Shown here one piece after another: positions 35,140 through 44,735 of a DNA stretch of 64,000 nucleotides. The DNA is taken from positions 62,001-126,000 of the forward strand of contig CAZFQL010000012.1 of NCBI GenBank assembly GCA_964520905.1. The letters run 5' to 3'. A model generated the notes under the pieces. The model saw only the letters and a list, made by a program, of their open reading frames with translations, made no database searches and was not told the DNA's origin. The position numbers were made by a program, and so were the translations under genes. Positions within the stretch are counted from its first letter, which is position 1. Every line of letters begins with the position of its first letter. The DNA comes from JAGVIE01 sp964520905 (GTDB lineage: Bacteria; Bacteroidota; Ignavibacteria; UBA10030; SZUA-254).

Positions 35140-35175
35140 TCTCCACCTAATTTATTTATTCATTAAGGAGAATAT

Positions 35176-37260
35176 ATGAACGGTCGAATTATCGCTGTTT
35201 TGGCAATCGTTTTATTATTATTTATTGCAGGGACGAACATTATGAACGCACAGGCATCGCAACTCACGTGGATGAAAGCCTCGGTCACGAAACTTGAAAA
35301 TGAGCTTGTTAAAAAATTTAGTGAGGATCAACGGCTTCGCTTGGAGCGCGGATTGAAACAAGTCTCCGATTTCTGGCGGGCTGAAGATGGTGACGCCAGC
35401 GTGTTTGAAAATTTCGTGCAAACTAACTTTGCGGGCAATCAGAAGACCCTTGATGAAATGTTCAACCGCTTCGAGTATCTGCTTGAAAAAATGTACGGGC
35501 ACATGCAGGAAATCGGGCGCGAGTTTCGCACGCAAGTCGATCTTGATTTGGGTCCAACACAACCGTTCGATGATACGTTTGCCGGCTACGATCCTTCCGC
35601 ACATGTAATAGACGATTTCTTCCAGAATAAACTAGCTTTTGTTATTCTTCTAAACTTCCCTCTAACCACTCTCGACCAACGATTAACCGATGGTGAAAAA
35701 TGGACCCGACGCCAATGGGCTGAAGTGCGGCTTGCACAAATCTTTTCCAAGCGTATTCCCGCCGAGGTTAATCTTGCAATTGCACAGGCAAGCTCGGAAG
35801 CAGATAAATATATCTCTGAGTATAACATCTGGATGCATCATCTTGTCGATAAAAAAGGTCATCGGCTTTTCCCGCCAAAGTTAAGATTGCTTTCACACTG
35901 GAATCTTCGTGATGAAATCAAGGCAAATTACAGCGATAAGAATGAGGGGCTTGTGAAGCAAAAGATGATTCAACAGGTGATGGAGAGAATTGTTACTCAG
36001 ACTATTCCCGAAATTGTTGTCGATAATCCCAACGTCGATTGGGATCCATATGCGAACGAAGTAAAATTGAGTACCGTAAAAGATTCGGATATTCCCGCGA
36101 AACCGGATATGACAATAACCAATTCACCCGAACCGGATACACGATATGCAACACTGTTAAAAACATTTACTGCATCACGGAAGCTTGATCCGTTTTCACC
36201 AACGGCGCCAACGTTGATTGCCCGGAGGTTCGATGAGAATCGCGAGATCCCCGAAGCGCGTGTTAAAGCTATGTTCGAACAAATACTCTCGTCGCCGTTA
36301 GCGATGAAGGTTTCGAAAATAATAGAAGCCAGACTCGGTCGTCCGCTTGAACCGTTCGATATCTGGTATAACGGGTTCCGTCCTCGCGGCACGAACACCG
36401 AGGCGCAACTCGACGAGGTTGTTTCAAAAAAATATCCGACGGCTGAAGCATACAAGGATGATATCCCAAATTTACTGATGAAGCTCGGATTCACAAAAGA
36501 AAGAGCGGAATATCTTGCCAATAATATTGTTGTCGATCCAGCGCGGGGTTCGGGCCATGCGCTTGGAGCCGGGATGAGTTCCGAAAAGGCACATCTGCGT
36601 ACGCGGGTAGCAAAGACCGGAATGAATTATAAAGGGTTTAACATTGCCGTGCACGAAATGGGGCACAATGTTGAGCAAACATTTTCACTGAACAATATAG
36701 ATCATTGGCTTTTGAACGGAGTTCCTAACACCGCATTCACCGAAGCCTTAGCGTTTGTTTTTCAGGCGCATGATCTTGAATTATTGGGACTCGCCGCACC
36801 GGATGAACGAAACGAAGCTATGAAAGTGTTGAACGACTTCTGGGCAGTGTACGAGATAGCCGGTGTTGCACTTGTAGATATGGAAGTATGGCATTGGATG
36901 TACGATCACCCGGATGCAACCCCGGGCGCATTGAAAGAAGCGACTATACAGATTGCAAAAAATATTTGGAACAAATATTACGCGTCGGTCTTCAATAAGA
37001 AGGATGTGGTTTTGTTGGGAATTTATTCGCATATGATCGATGCGTTCATGTATCTCCCTGATTATCCACTCGGTCATATGATTGCATTCCAGATTGAAGA
37101 GCAGATGAAAAAGGGCGGTGCGCTTGGCGCTGAATTTGAACGTATAGCGACTGCCGGAAGGATTGCGCCCGATCTCTGGATGAAAAATGCTACCGGATTA
37201 TTTGTCGGACCGGAGGCACTTCTTTCAGCGGCTGAGAAAGCGGTTACTGATTTCAAATAA
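35176..37260 (+). CDS. Secreted gluzincin-type zinc metallopeptidase
   Basis: The protein has 694 residues with a strong ribosome site (AAGGAGAA). The signal peptide is GRIIAVLAIVLLLFIAGTNIMNAQA. The zinc site is HEMGHNVEQ (HExxH, ~residue 493), with the third ligand likely the Glu in FTEALAFVFQ about 29 residues later, as in M3/M32-like gluzincins. Most of the protein is helical, also as in M3-like peptidases. I cannot place it in a named subfamily. It is probably periplasmic or exported; no T9SS sorting domain and no lipobox are seen. A response regulator gene follows but has its own promoter. Confidence 0.75.
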   Translation: MNGRIIAVLAIVLLLFIAGTNIMNAQASQLTWMKASVTKLENELVKKFSEDQRLRLERGLKQVSDFWRAEDGDASVFENFVQTNFAGNQKTLDEMFNRFEYLLEKMYGHMQEIGREFRTQVDLDLGPTQPFDDTFAGYDPSAHVIDDFFQNKLAFVILLNFPLTTLDQRLTDGEKWTRRQWAEVRLAQIFSKRIPAEVNLAIAQASSEADKYISEYNIWMHHLVDKKGHRLFPPKLRLLSHWNLRDEIKANYSDKNEGLVKQKMIQQVMERIVTQTIPEIVVDNPNVDWDPYANEVKLSTVKDSDIPAKPDMTITNSPEPDTRYATLLKTFTASRKLDPFSPTAPTLIARRFDENREIPEARVKAMFEQILSSPLAMKVSKIIEARLGRPLEPFDIWYNGFRPRGTNTEAQLDEVVSKKYPTAEAYKDDIPNLLMKLGFTKERAEYLANNIVVDPARGSGHALGAGMSSEKAHLRTRVAKTGMNYKGFNIAVHEMGHNVEQTFSLNNIDHWLLNGVPNTAFTEALAFVFQAHDLELLGLAAPDERNEAMKVLNDFWAVYEIAGVALVDMEVWHWMYDHPDATPGALKEATIQIAKNIWNKYYASVFNKKDVVLLGIYSHMIDAFMYLPDYPLGHMIAFQIEEQMKKGGALGAEFERIATAGRIAPDLWMKNATGLFVGPEALLSAAEKAVTDFK

Positions 37261-37369
37261 AAAAGACCGGCGACTATCGATTATTAATTTGATTAATATT
37301 TATTCCGAGAGTTCGAGCCTATATGAACTCCCGGAATAAATATCCGGTTCTTGAGTGTGGGAATATTAT

Positions 37370-37398
37370 TTGACTTTTTGAAAAATTACAGCTATTAT
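37370..37398 (+). promoter_or_regulatory. Candidate promoter of the response regulator gene
   Basis: TTGACT (37370-37375), 17 bp, TATTAT (37393-37398), 24 nt before the ATG. Confidence 0.55.
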
Positions 37399-37422
37399 TC
37401 GATCAGATAGACAGGATGAAGA

Positions 37423-37797
37423 ATGGAAAAAATAACATTACTCTATATCGATGATGAACCGGATTCGTTAACCACGGTAAAGATTGGACTTGAGGACAGG
37501 GGATATGAAGTTCTCATTGCAGATAACGGCGCCGATGCGCTTGAATTATTAAAGACGCATACGCCGGATGTAATAATCACCGATCTTCGCATGGCACCGA
37601 TGAATGGTTTCGAATTATTTCAGGAAGTAAAGAAAATGTCGCGGTTTGCCGATACACCGTTCTTTTTTCTTACAGCAGTAGATGATTATCTTGCGCAAAA
37701 ATACGGTCATACGCTCGGTGTTGATGCGTATTTGACTAAGCCGATAGAACTTGAATATTTTGATTCTTTCATCAAAAAAAGATTATCAAAAACATAA
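37423..37797 (+). CDS. Single-domain response regulator
   Basis: The protein has 124 residues and consists only of a receiver domain. The acidic pocket (LYIDDEPDS), the phospho-acceptor Asp in VIITDLRMAPMNG (~residue 54), the Thr in FLTAVDD and the Lys in YLTKPIE are all present, so it should be phosphorylatable. Having no output domain, it probably works by protein contact, as CheY or Spo0F do. No kinase is adjacent. Confidence 0.9.
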   Translation: MEKITLLYIDDEPDSLTTVKIGLEDRGYEVLIADNGADALELLKTHTPDVIITDLRMAPMNGFELFQEVKKMSRFADTPFFFLTAVDDYLAQKYGHTLGVDAYLTKPIELEYFDSFIKKRLSKT

Positions 37798-37818
37798 CGA
37801 ATCCCGATAACGCCTCAC

Positions 37819-38976
37819 TTGAATTCATCGATTCCATCACTCTCGATAGTACGATTCCAATTCATCGATCTTCTTCGCGGTTGGGCTGTATTCATAATGA
37901 TCGAAACGCATGTTGTGAACGCTCTACTGCGACCGGATATTAAGGAACAGTCTCTTTTTAAAATAGTTACATTCCTCAACGGTTTAGTGGCACCGTCATT
38001 TCTTTTCTGTGCCGGGTTTGCGCTTGCAATAACATTCCGGCGAAAGTGGAACGATTATACAAGATTTAGAAAACCCTTATGGCGCTATATCTTCCGTTTA
38101 TTATTCATTCTTGTTGTCGGTTATTCTCTTCATTTACCTTATTTTTCTTTGACACGGCTTCAGGATGTAACCGATCTCCAATTATGGATATCGTTCTTCC
38201 AGGTAGATATTCTTCAAACAATTGCAGTAACATTGCTATTATTGGTTTTGCTTGCAGTCGTTACCCGCAGGGAATCGGTTTTCATTTATGCCGCTTCATG
38301 TATCGCGATGGGCATAATTTTTACCGCGCCGGTTATCAGGATGATGGATTATTCGATGTTTCCTGTTTGGTTCCGTTCATATCTCACACCTCTATATAAA
38401 TCTCAATTTCCACTATTCCTCTGGTCGGCATTTTTGATAGCCGGTACGATTGTAGGGCATGGGTTACTCAAATTAAAAGAAAGGGGAGTCGAGAAAAGAT
38501 TTGTAGATAACATTTTACTGTTTGCAGTAACGGCGATCATCATCGCGCTCTTTGCGGAGTTTGTTCCGGTTACTATTTATCCCGATCATAACTTCTGGCG
38601 TGCAAGCCCCGAGTTTTTCTTTGTCAGACTCGGATTAGTTCTGTTGGCAATGGTTGGTGTCTGGTGGTATGAGCAGAAACGGATTGTTCGCGGCACTTCC
38701 GTTTTCGCTTTATTCGGGCAAGAATCATTATTGGTTTATGTCATCCATCTTTTAATTGTATACGGTTACACTTATGAATGGAGTTTTGTTAGATATTTTG
38801 GTCCTAAGTTGAATTATTATGAGTGCATTGTTCTTTTCCTATGTTTAGCTGCCGCTATGTACCTGATGGCTTTCGGCTGGCATTGGTTAAAGGGATGGAA
38901 TAAAAAGGTAGCGAAGATTGTGGAAGTAGCAGTCCTAACTGGAATTGTAGTTACATTTATTTTAAAAACAACCTAA
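37819..38976 (+). CDS. Multispan membrane acyltransferase-like protein (DUF1624 / HGSNAT-like)
   Basis: The open frame has 385 residues and starts with TTG at 37819 (no ATG before the first membrane helix). It opens with FIDLLRGWAVFIMIETHV, the motif of the DUF1624/heparan-alpha-glucosaminide N-acetyltransferase-like group, with the conserved His in ETHV. There are about ten hydrophobic helices and the inner motifs FVAPSFLFCAGFALA-like (LVAPSFLFCAGFALA) and LLVYVIHLLIVYG. Members move acyl groups across or onto membrane-linked sugars. The substrate here is unknown. Its stop overlaps the convergent surE stop (CTAA, 38973-38976). Confidence 0.75.
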   Translation: MNSSIPSLSIVRFQFIDLLRGWAVFIMIETHVVNALLRPDIKEQSLFKIVTFLNGLVAPSFLFCAGFALAITFRRKWNDYTRFRKPLWRYIFRLLFILVVGYSLHLPYFSLTRLQDVTDLQLWISFFQVDILQTIAVTLLLLVLLAVVTRRESVFIYAASCIAMGIIFTAPVIRMMDYSMFPVWFRSYLTPLYKSQFPLFLWSAFLIAGTIVGHGLLKLKERGVEKRFVDNILLFAVTAIIIALFAEFVPVTIYPDHNFWRASPEFFFVRLGLVLLAMVGVWWYEQKRIVRGTSVFALFGQESLLVYVIHLLIVYGYTYEWSFVRYFGPKLNYYECIVLFLCLAAAMYLMAFGWHWLKGWNKKVAKIVEVAVLTGIVVTFILKTT

Positions 38977-39791
38977 CGACTTTTCTTACGGTTCGGTTTC
39001 TTCTTTGAAAACAGACGATCGAGATTCCATTCTTTGAGTCGGTTCAATGCTTTATAATTTGTCAGATCGAATTGTATCGGGGTAATCGACACATATTTAT
39101 TGAAGATTGCAATAAGATCGGTATCCTCGGCTGTATCTAACACATCCATTTTTCCCGTAAGCCAATAATATTCTTTGTTATTCGGATCGCGGCGTACATC
39201 GAAAGTATCGTCCCATCGCGATTTTCCTTGTTTTGTTATGCGTATGCCGCGTATTGCTTTTTCTTTTAACGGCGGTACATTGACATTGAGCAACGTATCC
39301 TTAGGCAATCCATTTTTGAAGAGCAGTTCCGCAAGCTTTCGAGATATTTTTGCTGCGAACCGGAAATCCGGTTTATCGTAAGTTGTAAGAGAAACGGCGA
39401 TGGAGGGAATGCCAAGTATAGTTCCTTCCGTCGCAGCCGATACTGTGCCGGAGTATATGATGTTGATGGCAGTATTGGATCCATGATTAATTCCGGAGAT
39501 CAGCAAGTCGGGTTTCTCTTGGAGTATGGTTCGCACACCGATTTTGACGCTGTCGGCGGGCGTACCATCCACTCCATATCCAAAAAATTTACCGTTCTTA
39601 AAAAATTTTCTTACTCTCAACGGGTAGTTCATTGTAATAGCATGACCGACTGCGCTACGTTGTTCATCGGGGGCAACGACGGTTACATCGGCAATTTTTT
39701 TCAATTCACCTACTAAGGCATAAATTCCGGGCGCGTCGATGCCGTCATCGTTCGAGACAAGAATGTGTAATCGTTTTTGTTTACCCTTCAC
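38973..39791 (-). CDS. surE: 5'/3'-nucleotidase SurE
   Basis: The protein has 272 residues with a GTG start at 39791. The metal site is visible: ILVSNDDGIDAPG (Asp-Asp), APDEQRSAVGHAIT (Ser), GINHGSNTAINIIYSGTVSAA (Asn). It hydrolyses nucleoside monophosphates and related phosphates. The C-terminus carries a basic tail (KKKPNRKKSR). Last gene of the minus-strand envelope operon, 8 nt after panB. Confidence 0.94.
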   Translation of the reverse strand: MKGKQKRLHILVSNDDGIDAPGIYALVGELKKIADVTVVAPDEQRSAVGHAITMNYPLRVRKFFKNGKFFGYGVDGTPADSVKIGVRTILQEKPDLLISGINHGSNTAINIIYSGTVSAATEGTILGIPSIAVSLTTYDKPDFRFAAKISRKLAELLFKNGLPKDTLLNVNVPPLKEKAIRGIRITKQGKSRWDDTFDVRRDPNNKEYYWLTGKMDVLDTAEDTDLIAIFNKYVSITPIQFDLTNYKALNRLKEWNLDRLFSKKKPNRKKSR

Positions 39792-39799
39792 TTATGCGC

Positions 39800-40627
39800 C
39801 TAATAACTTTCTTTATCGAGTGGAAATTTTTTTGACTTTACATCTGTAATATAAGTCAGGAATGCCTGCCGCATCGTATCAGCCAGCTCGGAATATCTGC
39901 GAACGAAACGCGGTTTGAATTCCTCTGTTAATCCCAACATGTCGTATACTACCAAAACCTGACCGTCACAATGCGGTCCCGCGCCGATACCGATTGTTGG
40001 TATTGAGATTGAATCGGTGACTCTCTTGGCTAATTTTGCAGGAATTTTTTCAAGTACAATTGAAAACACGCCGGCATCTGCCAGAACTTTAGCGTCGCGG
40101 ATTAATTCCTCGGCTTCGTCCTTTGTAGTTGCTCTAACCTCGTATGTCCCGAATTTGTTGATAGCTTGCGGCGTCAATCCTAAATGTCCCATCACCGGAA
40201 TACCTATCTTAACAAGATGTTTGACGATATCGGCGATATATTCTCCGCCTTCAAGTTTAACCGCGCCAACGCCGACCTCTTTCATTATTCTCCCTGCATT
40301 TCGTACCGCATCATCTATGCTTGTCTGGAACGACATGAACGGCATATCGACCACAATCAATGCATTCTTGACGCCCCGCTTGACTGCTTTGGCATGATAG
40401 ATCATGTCGTCGACAGTAACAGGGAGTGTTGTCTCATATCCATGAACTACATTACCGAGAGAATCGCCAACAAGTATCACGTCGACGCCAACTTGATCGA
40501 GGTATTTTGCAACGAGATAATCATAGGCGGTTAGCATGGCAATTTTCTCGCCGGTTTGTTTCATCATCATCACCGTCTTTGTGGTGACAACGCGCGGTTT
40601 CGGTGCAGCAGGTTTTTTTCTTTTCAT
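39800..40627 (-). CDS. panB: 3-methyl-2-oxobutanoate hydroxymethyltransferase
   Basis: The protein has 275 residues. PanB motifs: MLTAYDYLVAKYLDQ, VILVGDSLGNVVHGY (Mg-binding Asp), VVDMPFMSF, AVKLEGG, MGHLGLTPQ and TIGIGAGPHCDGQVLV. It makes ketopantoate from alpha-ketoisovalerate using methylenetetrahydrofolate, the first pantothenate step. A basic N-terminal extension (KRKKPAAPKPR) precedes the barrel. PanC/PanD are not in the window. Confidence 0.95.
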   Translation of the reverse strand: MKRKKPAAPKPRVVTTKTVMMMKQTGEKIAMLTAYDYLVAKYLDQVGVDVILVGDSLGNVVHGYETTLPVTVDDMIYHAKAVKRGVKNALIVVDMPFMSFQTSIDDAVRNAGRIMKEVGVGAVKLEGGEYIADIVKHLVKIGIPVMGHLGLTPQAINKFGTYEVRATTKDEAEELIRDAKVLADAGVFSIVLEKIPAKLAKRVTDSISIPTIGIGAGPHCDGQVLVVYDMLGLTEEFKPRFVRRYSELADTMRQAFLTYITDVKSKKFPLDKESY

Positions 40628-40668
40628 CGGTCTTATCGCCTCTTATTGATATCGGTTAGATATTTTTA

Positions 40669-41415
40669 TTATACGATTTCGTTTGCTATCGTATCATCAA
40701 AAATCACATCACATCGTTCTTCAAAGCCATGCCTGATGCAATCTGCGGCTTCTTCGAATAAAACAGTTCTGCCTAAAATTGTTTCAGCGTCGGTTGTTCG
40801 CATGTTTAGGTCGTCTTCGAGTATCTCGCGTACATCTAGAATGTGCGGAGCCAGAAATTCCGTTATGCGGCGATGCTGAGGACCGAGCAGGAGGGAGCCG
40901 TGTTGTAAAATGACTGTTCCATATCGCCGCTGGGCGCTTCCTACAAGTTTGCGCCCTTCAAATTGGATTTCACTTTTTGCGGAACTTGAAAAACATGGGA
41001 TGGACGATTTATCCTTATAAAGTTTTCTGAAATTATCGTCATGGCTGGAAAGTTGCGCATCAATTCCCATGTATTGCAGTCCGCGAAGCAAGCATTCATT
41101 GACGAAATGGTAGATAGCACGTGGTCCACGGTCGTTTATCTGCATAACAACGCTGTATGTTAATTCGTGTGCATGGAGGATCGCTCTGCCGCCTGTTGGT
41201 CTGCGGATTAGATCAATTCCTGCTTCAGATAATTTGAGAGCGTCGAAATCCTGAATATTTTGGTTAAAACCAAGTGAAATCGCATGGGGTGACCATCCAT
41301 AGATTCTGAGAAGATGCCCGTCTAAATTATTTTTGAGTTGAAAAGCTAATGACTCGTCAAACTCCATATTGAATGAACCGGAGCGAAATCCAGTATTCAA
41401 AAATTTCCACTTCAT
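40669..41415 (-). CDS. Octanoyltransferase LipM-like (lipoate/biotin ligase fold)
   Basis: The protein has 248 residues of the BPL/LplA/LipB superfamily: RRPTGGRAILHAHELTYSV and the Lys in GRKLVGSAQRR. A Cys in SSIPCFSSSAKSEIQFEG sits at the place of the catalytic Cys of LipM, which favours octanoyl-ACP:protein transferase over ATP-dependent lipoate ligase. Lipoate protein ligase A remains possible. The start overlaps the lpxA stop by 4 nt. Confidence 0.78.
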   Translation of the reverse strand: MKWKFLNTGFRSGSFNMEFDESLAFQLKNNLDGHLLRIYGWSPHAISLGFNQNIQDFDALKLSEAGIDLIRRPTGGRAILHAHELTYSVVMQINDRGPRAIYHFVNECLLRGLQYMGIDAQLSSHDDNFRKLYKDKSSIPCFSSSAKSEIQFEGRKLVGSAQRRYGTVILQHGSLLLGPQHRRITEFLAPHILDVREILEDDLNMRTTDAETILGRTVLFEEAADCIRHGFEERCDVIFDDTIANEIV

Positions 41416-42197
41416 CGCTTCCTGCCGATGATACCGCGTTTACTTTTCTCTATGAATTCAATGACATGGCGTACTTCATCGGTCATCGTCGTCTCGCTCT
41501 TTATTTTTTCTACCGCCTGGGATACATTCAGATTTGAATAGTAAATAAGGCGGTAAGCGTTTTCTATAGATTGAATTTTTTCGTTTGAGAAGTTGCGCCT
41601 TCGTAATCCGATGACGTTCAATCCTTTGAATGATAGAGGTTCAGAGCCGGCAAGAACATAAGGAGGTACATCCTTGGTAATGCGAAAACCGCCGCCTATC
41701 ATCGAATGTGCCCCAACAAATGAATACTGGTGGATTGCCACAAGTCCACCTACGACTACATGGTCTTCGATCACGCAATGCCCGCCCATGTTCGCTGAAT
41801 TTGCGAGAATGACGTAGTTGCCGACCGAACAATCGTGTGCGATATGGGTGTATGCCATGAGGAAACAATGACTACCGAGCGTTGTTCTCATTGTTGCATG
41901 GGTGCCGCGGTTAAGAGTAGCGTATTCCCGGATTACATTATTGTCGCCAACTTCAAGAGTTGTCGCCTCACCGTGAAATTTTAAATCCTGTGGCAATGTG
42001 CCGAGAACCGCGCCATGGTGTATCCGGCATTCTTTGCCGATCCGTGCGCCGTTCGCGATCAGAACGTTCGATGCAACGGTTGTTCCGCTTCCGATGATCA
42101 CATCGTCTTCGATGATTGAGAAGGGACCTACGGTAACATTCTCACCGAGTTGAGCCTTTGGGCTGACTATAGCATGTGGATGAATGGTTATACTCAT
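41412..42197 (-). CDS. lpxA: UDP-N-acetylglucosamine acyltransferase
   Basis: The protein has 261 residues with a left-handed beta-helix of hexapeptide repeats from the N-terminus (IHPHAIVSPKAQLGENVTVGPF) and the LpxA features ATLNRGTH, the catalytic His in MAYTHIAHDCSVG, and GLNVIGLRRRNFS. It does the first lipid A step, acylating UDP-GlcNAc at O-3. It lies downstream of lpxC-fabZ in the operon. Confidence 0.95.
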   Translation of the reverse strand: MSITIHPHAIVSPKAQLGENVTVGPFSIIEDDVIIGSGTTVASNVLIANGARIGKECRIHHGAVLGTLPQDLKFHGEATTLEVGDNNVIREYATLNRGTHATMRTTLGSHCFLMAYTHIAHDCSVGNYVILANSANMGGHCVIEDHVVVGGLVAIHQYSFVGAHSMIGGGFRITKDVPPYVLAGSEPLSFKGLNVIGLRRRNFSNEKIQSIENAYRLIYYSNLNVSQAVEKIKSETTMTDEVRHVIEFIEKSKRGIIGRKR

Positions 42198-42230
42198 ATT
42201 TCAATAAGTAATTAGAAAATTAGTTTATGA

Positions 42231-43652
42231 TTAAAGTTTTTTCCCATTTTCAAAACTATCCCTGTCAACGATTGCGGCGCTAAGTTCGGCTTCCGCCGCC
42301 AGCTCGCCATTTCGATATGCCTTTCCTTCGAGTAAGGCAATTTTCGAACGCCTGTTTTTTAAAAGAACTTCAAGTATGAGTTGATCGCCCGGGACAACCT
42401 GCTTACGAAATTTTGCATTACTAATAGTTGTGAACATCGCTAATTTGCCTTCTGGGTTTTCAAGTCCATTCAGCAATAATATACCGCCTACCTGAGCCAT
42501 TGCTTCGATAATCAGAACACCCGGCATAACAGGTCTGCCGGGAAAATGTCCCTGGAAAAACCATTCATTAATGCTAACGTTTTTTACGCCGACAATTTTC
42601 TCGTCAAGATGGAAATCAATTATCTTATCAACAAGTAAGAATGGATACCGATGCGGTAAAATTTTGTGCAGGGCATTTATATCGAATACAATGCCTTCTT
42701 TCTTTTCGAACTGATATTTTTTTATCAGCGCTTGCTGTTGATAGAGTTTACGGATTTTCTTTGCAAATTCAACATTGCTCGCATGACCCGGACGCGCCGC
42801 AAGAATCTGAGCTTTAAACGGAGCGCCGATTAGCGCAAGATCACCCATTAAATCCAGAAGTTTGTGGCGTGCAGGTTCATTCTTGTAGCGTAATACCTTA
42901 TCGTTTAATATTCCATTACTTCCTATGACTAAAGATTCTTTAAGTCCCAATTTTTTCGTAATTCGTTTTATCTTATCCGGAGTGAGGTCTTCGTCGGCTA
43001 TCACTATGGCATTATCCAAAGTGCCGCCGCGTATCAATCCTTGCGCATGCAAAGATTCTACTTCATGAAGAAAGCAGAATGTGCGTGCAGATGCAAATTC
43101 ATCAAGGAATTCCTTTTCAAGATTAAACAACCCGGTATGCTGACTGCCAAGAGCAGGATTTTGATAATCGATCATTACGGTTAAGCGATAATCGTCGGTT
43201 GGTAAGGCAACGATATCGACTCCTTTTTTTTCATCGATGTAGCGCACCGTCTGATCTATGATCAAATAATCTTTCGGTGCATCCTGTATTTCAAATTCGG
43301 ATTTGAGGAGCGCATCTGCAAATGGTTTTGCACTGCCGTCGCCGATGGGTGGTTCAATGTTATCAAGCTCAATGACGATATTATCAATTTGCAGACCGAC
43401 TATTGCCGCCAGGATATGCTCGACAGTGTGAACCTTTGCTTCTCCGTATTGAAGCGTTGTCCCGCGGGCTACCTCTACAACAAAGTCGACAAGCGCCGGA
43501 ATTTCCGGATGGCCCGGCAGGTCGGTTCGTCGGAATCGTATTCCGTAATTTATCGGTGCGGGTCGGAATGTTAGCTTGGTCGTAACGCCGGTATGCAAAC
43601 CGTAGCCGGATATCGATATCGGTTGTTTGATGGTTCGTTGCTGTTCTAACAT
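42231..43652 (-). CDS. lpxC-fabZ: Bifunctional LpxC deacetylase / FabZ dehydratase
   Basis: The protein has 473 residues. Residues ~1-300 are LpxC: zinc ligands His in VHTVEHILAA and the His/Asp pair in HKLLDLMGDLAL, and catalytic-region His in RPGHASN. Residues ~325-470 are FabZ: LPHRYPFLLVDKI and GHFPGRPVMPGVLIIEAMAQ with catalytic His and Glu. LpxC deacetylates UDP-acyl-GlcNAc (committed lipid A step); FabZ dehydrates hydroxyacyl-ACP. The two compete for the same hydroxyacyl pool, so the fusion keeps them in fixed ratio. This fusion is typical of the Bacteroidetes/Chlorobi group. Confidence 0.96.
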   Translation of the reverse strand: MLEQQRTIKQPISISGYGLHTGVTTKLTFRPAPINYGIRFRRTDLPGHPEIPALVDFVVEVARGTTLQYGEAKVHTVEHILAAIVGLQIDNIVIELDNIEPPIGDGSAKPFADALLKSEFEIQDAPKDYLIIDQTVRYIDEKKGVDIVALPTDDYRLTVMIDYQNPALGSQHTGLFNLEKEFLDEFASARTFCFLHEVESLHAQGLIRGGTLDNAIVIADEDLTPDKIKRITKKLGLKESLVIGSNGILNDKVLRYKNEPARHKLLDLMGDLALIGAPFKAQILAARPGHASNVEFAKKIRKLYQQQALIKKYQFEKKEGIVFDINALHKILPHRYPFLLVDKIIDFHLDEKIVGVKNVSINEWFFQGHFPGRPVMPGVLIIEAMAQVGGILLLNGLENPEGKLAMFTTISNAKFRKQVVPGDQLILEVLLKNRRSKIALLEGKAYRNGELAAEAELSAAIVDRDSFENGKKL

Positions 43653-43662
43653 AGATGATCCT

Positions 43663-44733
43663 TTATACGTCTTTCCGATTGGATTTCAATAGTAGCTCGA
43701 GTTCTTCGATCTTCTTTTGCATGTTTCTAATTTCATGCAGTAATGCGGGTAATTGTCCGACTGCCGCCTGAATTTTCAACGTTTCATGAAGTTCTTTTGC
43801 GGGATATCCAAACCAAATCTTACCGGGTTGATCGATTGTTTTTGGAACTCCCGATTGTGCGCCAATAGATGTGTTATCGGCGATCGTGATATGTCCTGTC
43901 AATCCGACCTGTCCGCCGAACGAACAATGCTTCCCGATTTTCGAACTCCCTGAAATTCCGGTTTGCGCCGCTATCACCGTATGTTCACCGATAATAACAT
44001 TGTGTGCAATTTGGATCAGGTTATCTAACTTAGCGCCCATTTTGATTCTGGTTTCTCCGAGCGTTGCTCTATCGATTGTGCAATTGGCGCCTATCTCGAC
44101 ATCATCCTCGATGAACACAATCCCCCGTTGAGGAATTTTTTCGTAGGTTCCATCTTCCTTGGGAACGAAACCAAAACCATCGCTTCCAATTACTGTTCCG
44201 GAGTGTATGACAACACGATCTCCAATCCAGCAATATTCACGTATGGTAACATTCGGATAAATGAGCGTATTAGATCCGATATGGACATGATCACCGAGTA
44301 CGGTTCCGGGATGGATAGCTGTTTTTGAATCGATGACACAGTGCTCACCGATGACAACATGAGCGCCGATTGCTGTTTCTTCAGCCAGCTTTGCGGTTTT
44401 GGAAATCACTGCCGTAGGATGTATACCGATCGGGAGAGGTTGTGGTAATGGCGAGAACTTATCGATAAGCTGTAAAAATGATTGGTACGGATCTTCAACT
44501 CTCACTATCGAGATCGGATTTTCCCGGCGCTGTAATTCTTCAAATTCCGTCCCTTTTGTTAGAAGTATTGCTGAGGCTGATGTAGTTCTTAAATATTTTT
44601 TGTATTTAAGATTGGCAAGAAAAGTTATATCACCGGGATGTGCGTCCTCAATCTTAGCAACGTTAGTAATTTCGACATCTTTATTGCCGGATATATCCCC
44701 GTGAATAAGTCCGGCAATTTCATCTAATCTCAT
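43663..44733 (-). CDS. lpxD: UDP-3-O-acylglucosamine N-acyltransferase
   Basis: The protein has 356 residues: an N-terminal LpxD domain (MRLDEIAGLIHGDISG, DITFLANLKYKKYL), hexapeptide beta-helix (IHPTAVISKTAKLAEETAIG onward), the His in IQIAHNVIIGEHTVIAAQTGISGS and a C-terminal coiled helix (EIRNMQKKIEELELLLKS). It adds the N-linked acyl chain after LpxC. It lies 10 nt before lpxC-fabZ. Confidence 0.95.
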   Translation of the reverse strand: MRLDEIAGLIHGDISGNKDVEITNVAKIEDAHPGDITFLANLKYKKYLRTTSASAILLTKGTEFEELQRRENPISIVRVEDPYQSFLQLIDKFSPLPQPLPIGIHPTAVISKTAKLAEETAIGAHVVIGEHCVIDSKTAIHPGTVLGDHVHIGSNTLIYPNVTIREYCWIGDRVVIHSGTVIGSDGFGFVPKEDGTYEKIPQRGIVFIEDDVEIGANCTIDRATLGETRIKMGAKLDNLIQIAHNVIIGEHTVIAAQTGISGSSKIGKHCSFGGQVGLTGHITIADNTSIGAQSGVPKTIDQPGKIWFGYPAKELHETLKIQAAVGQLPALLHEIRNMQKKIEELELLLKSNRKDV

Positions 44734-44735
44734 TC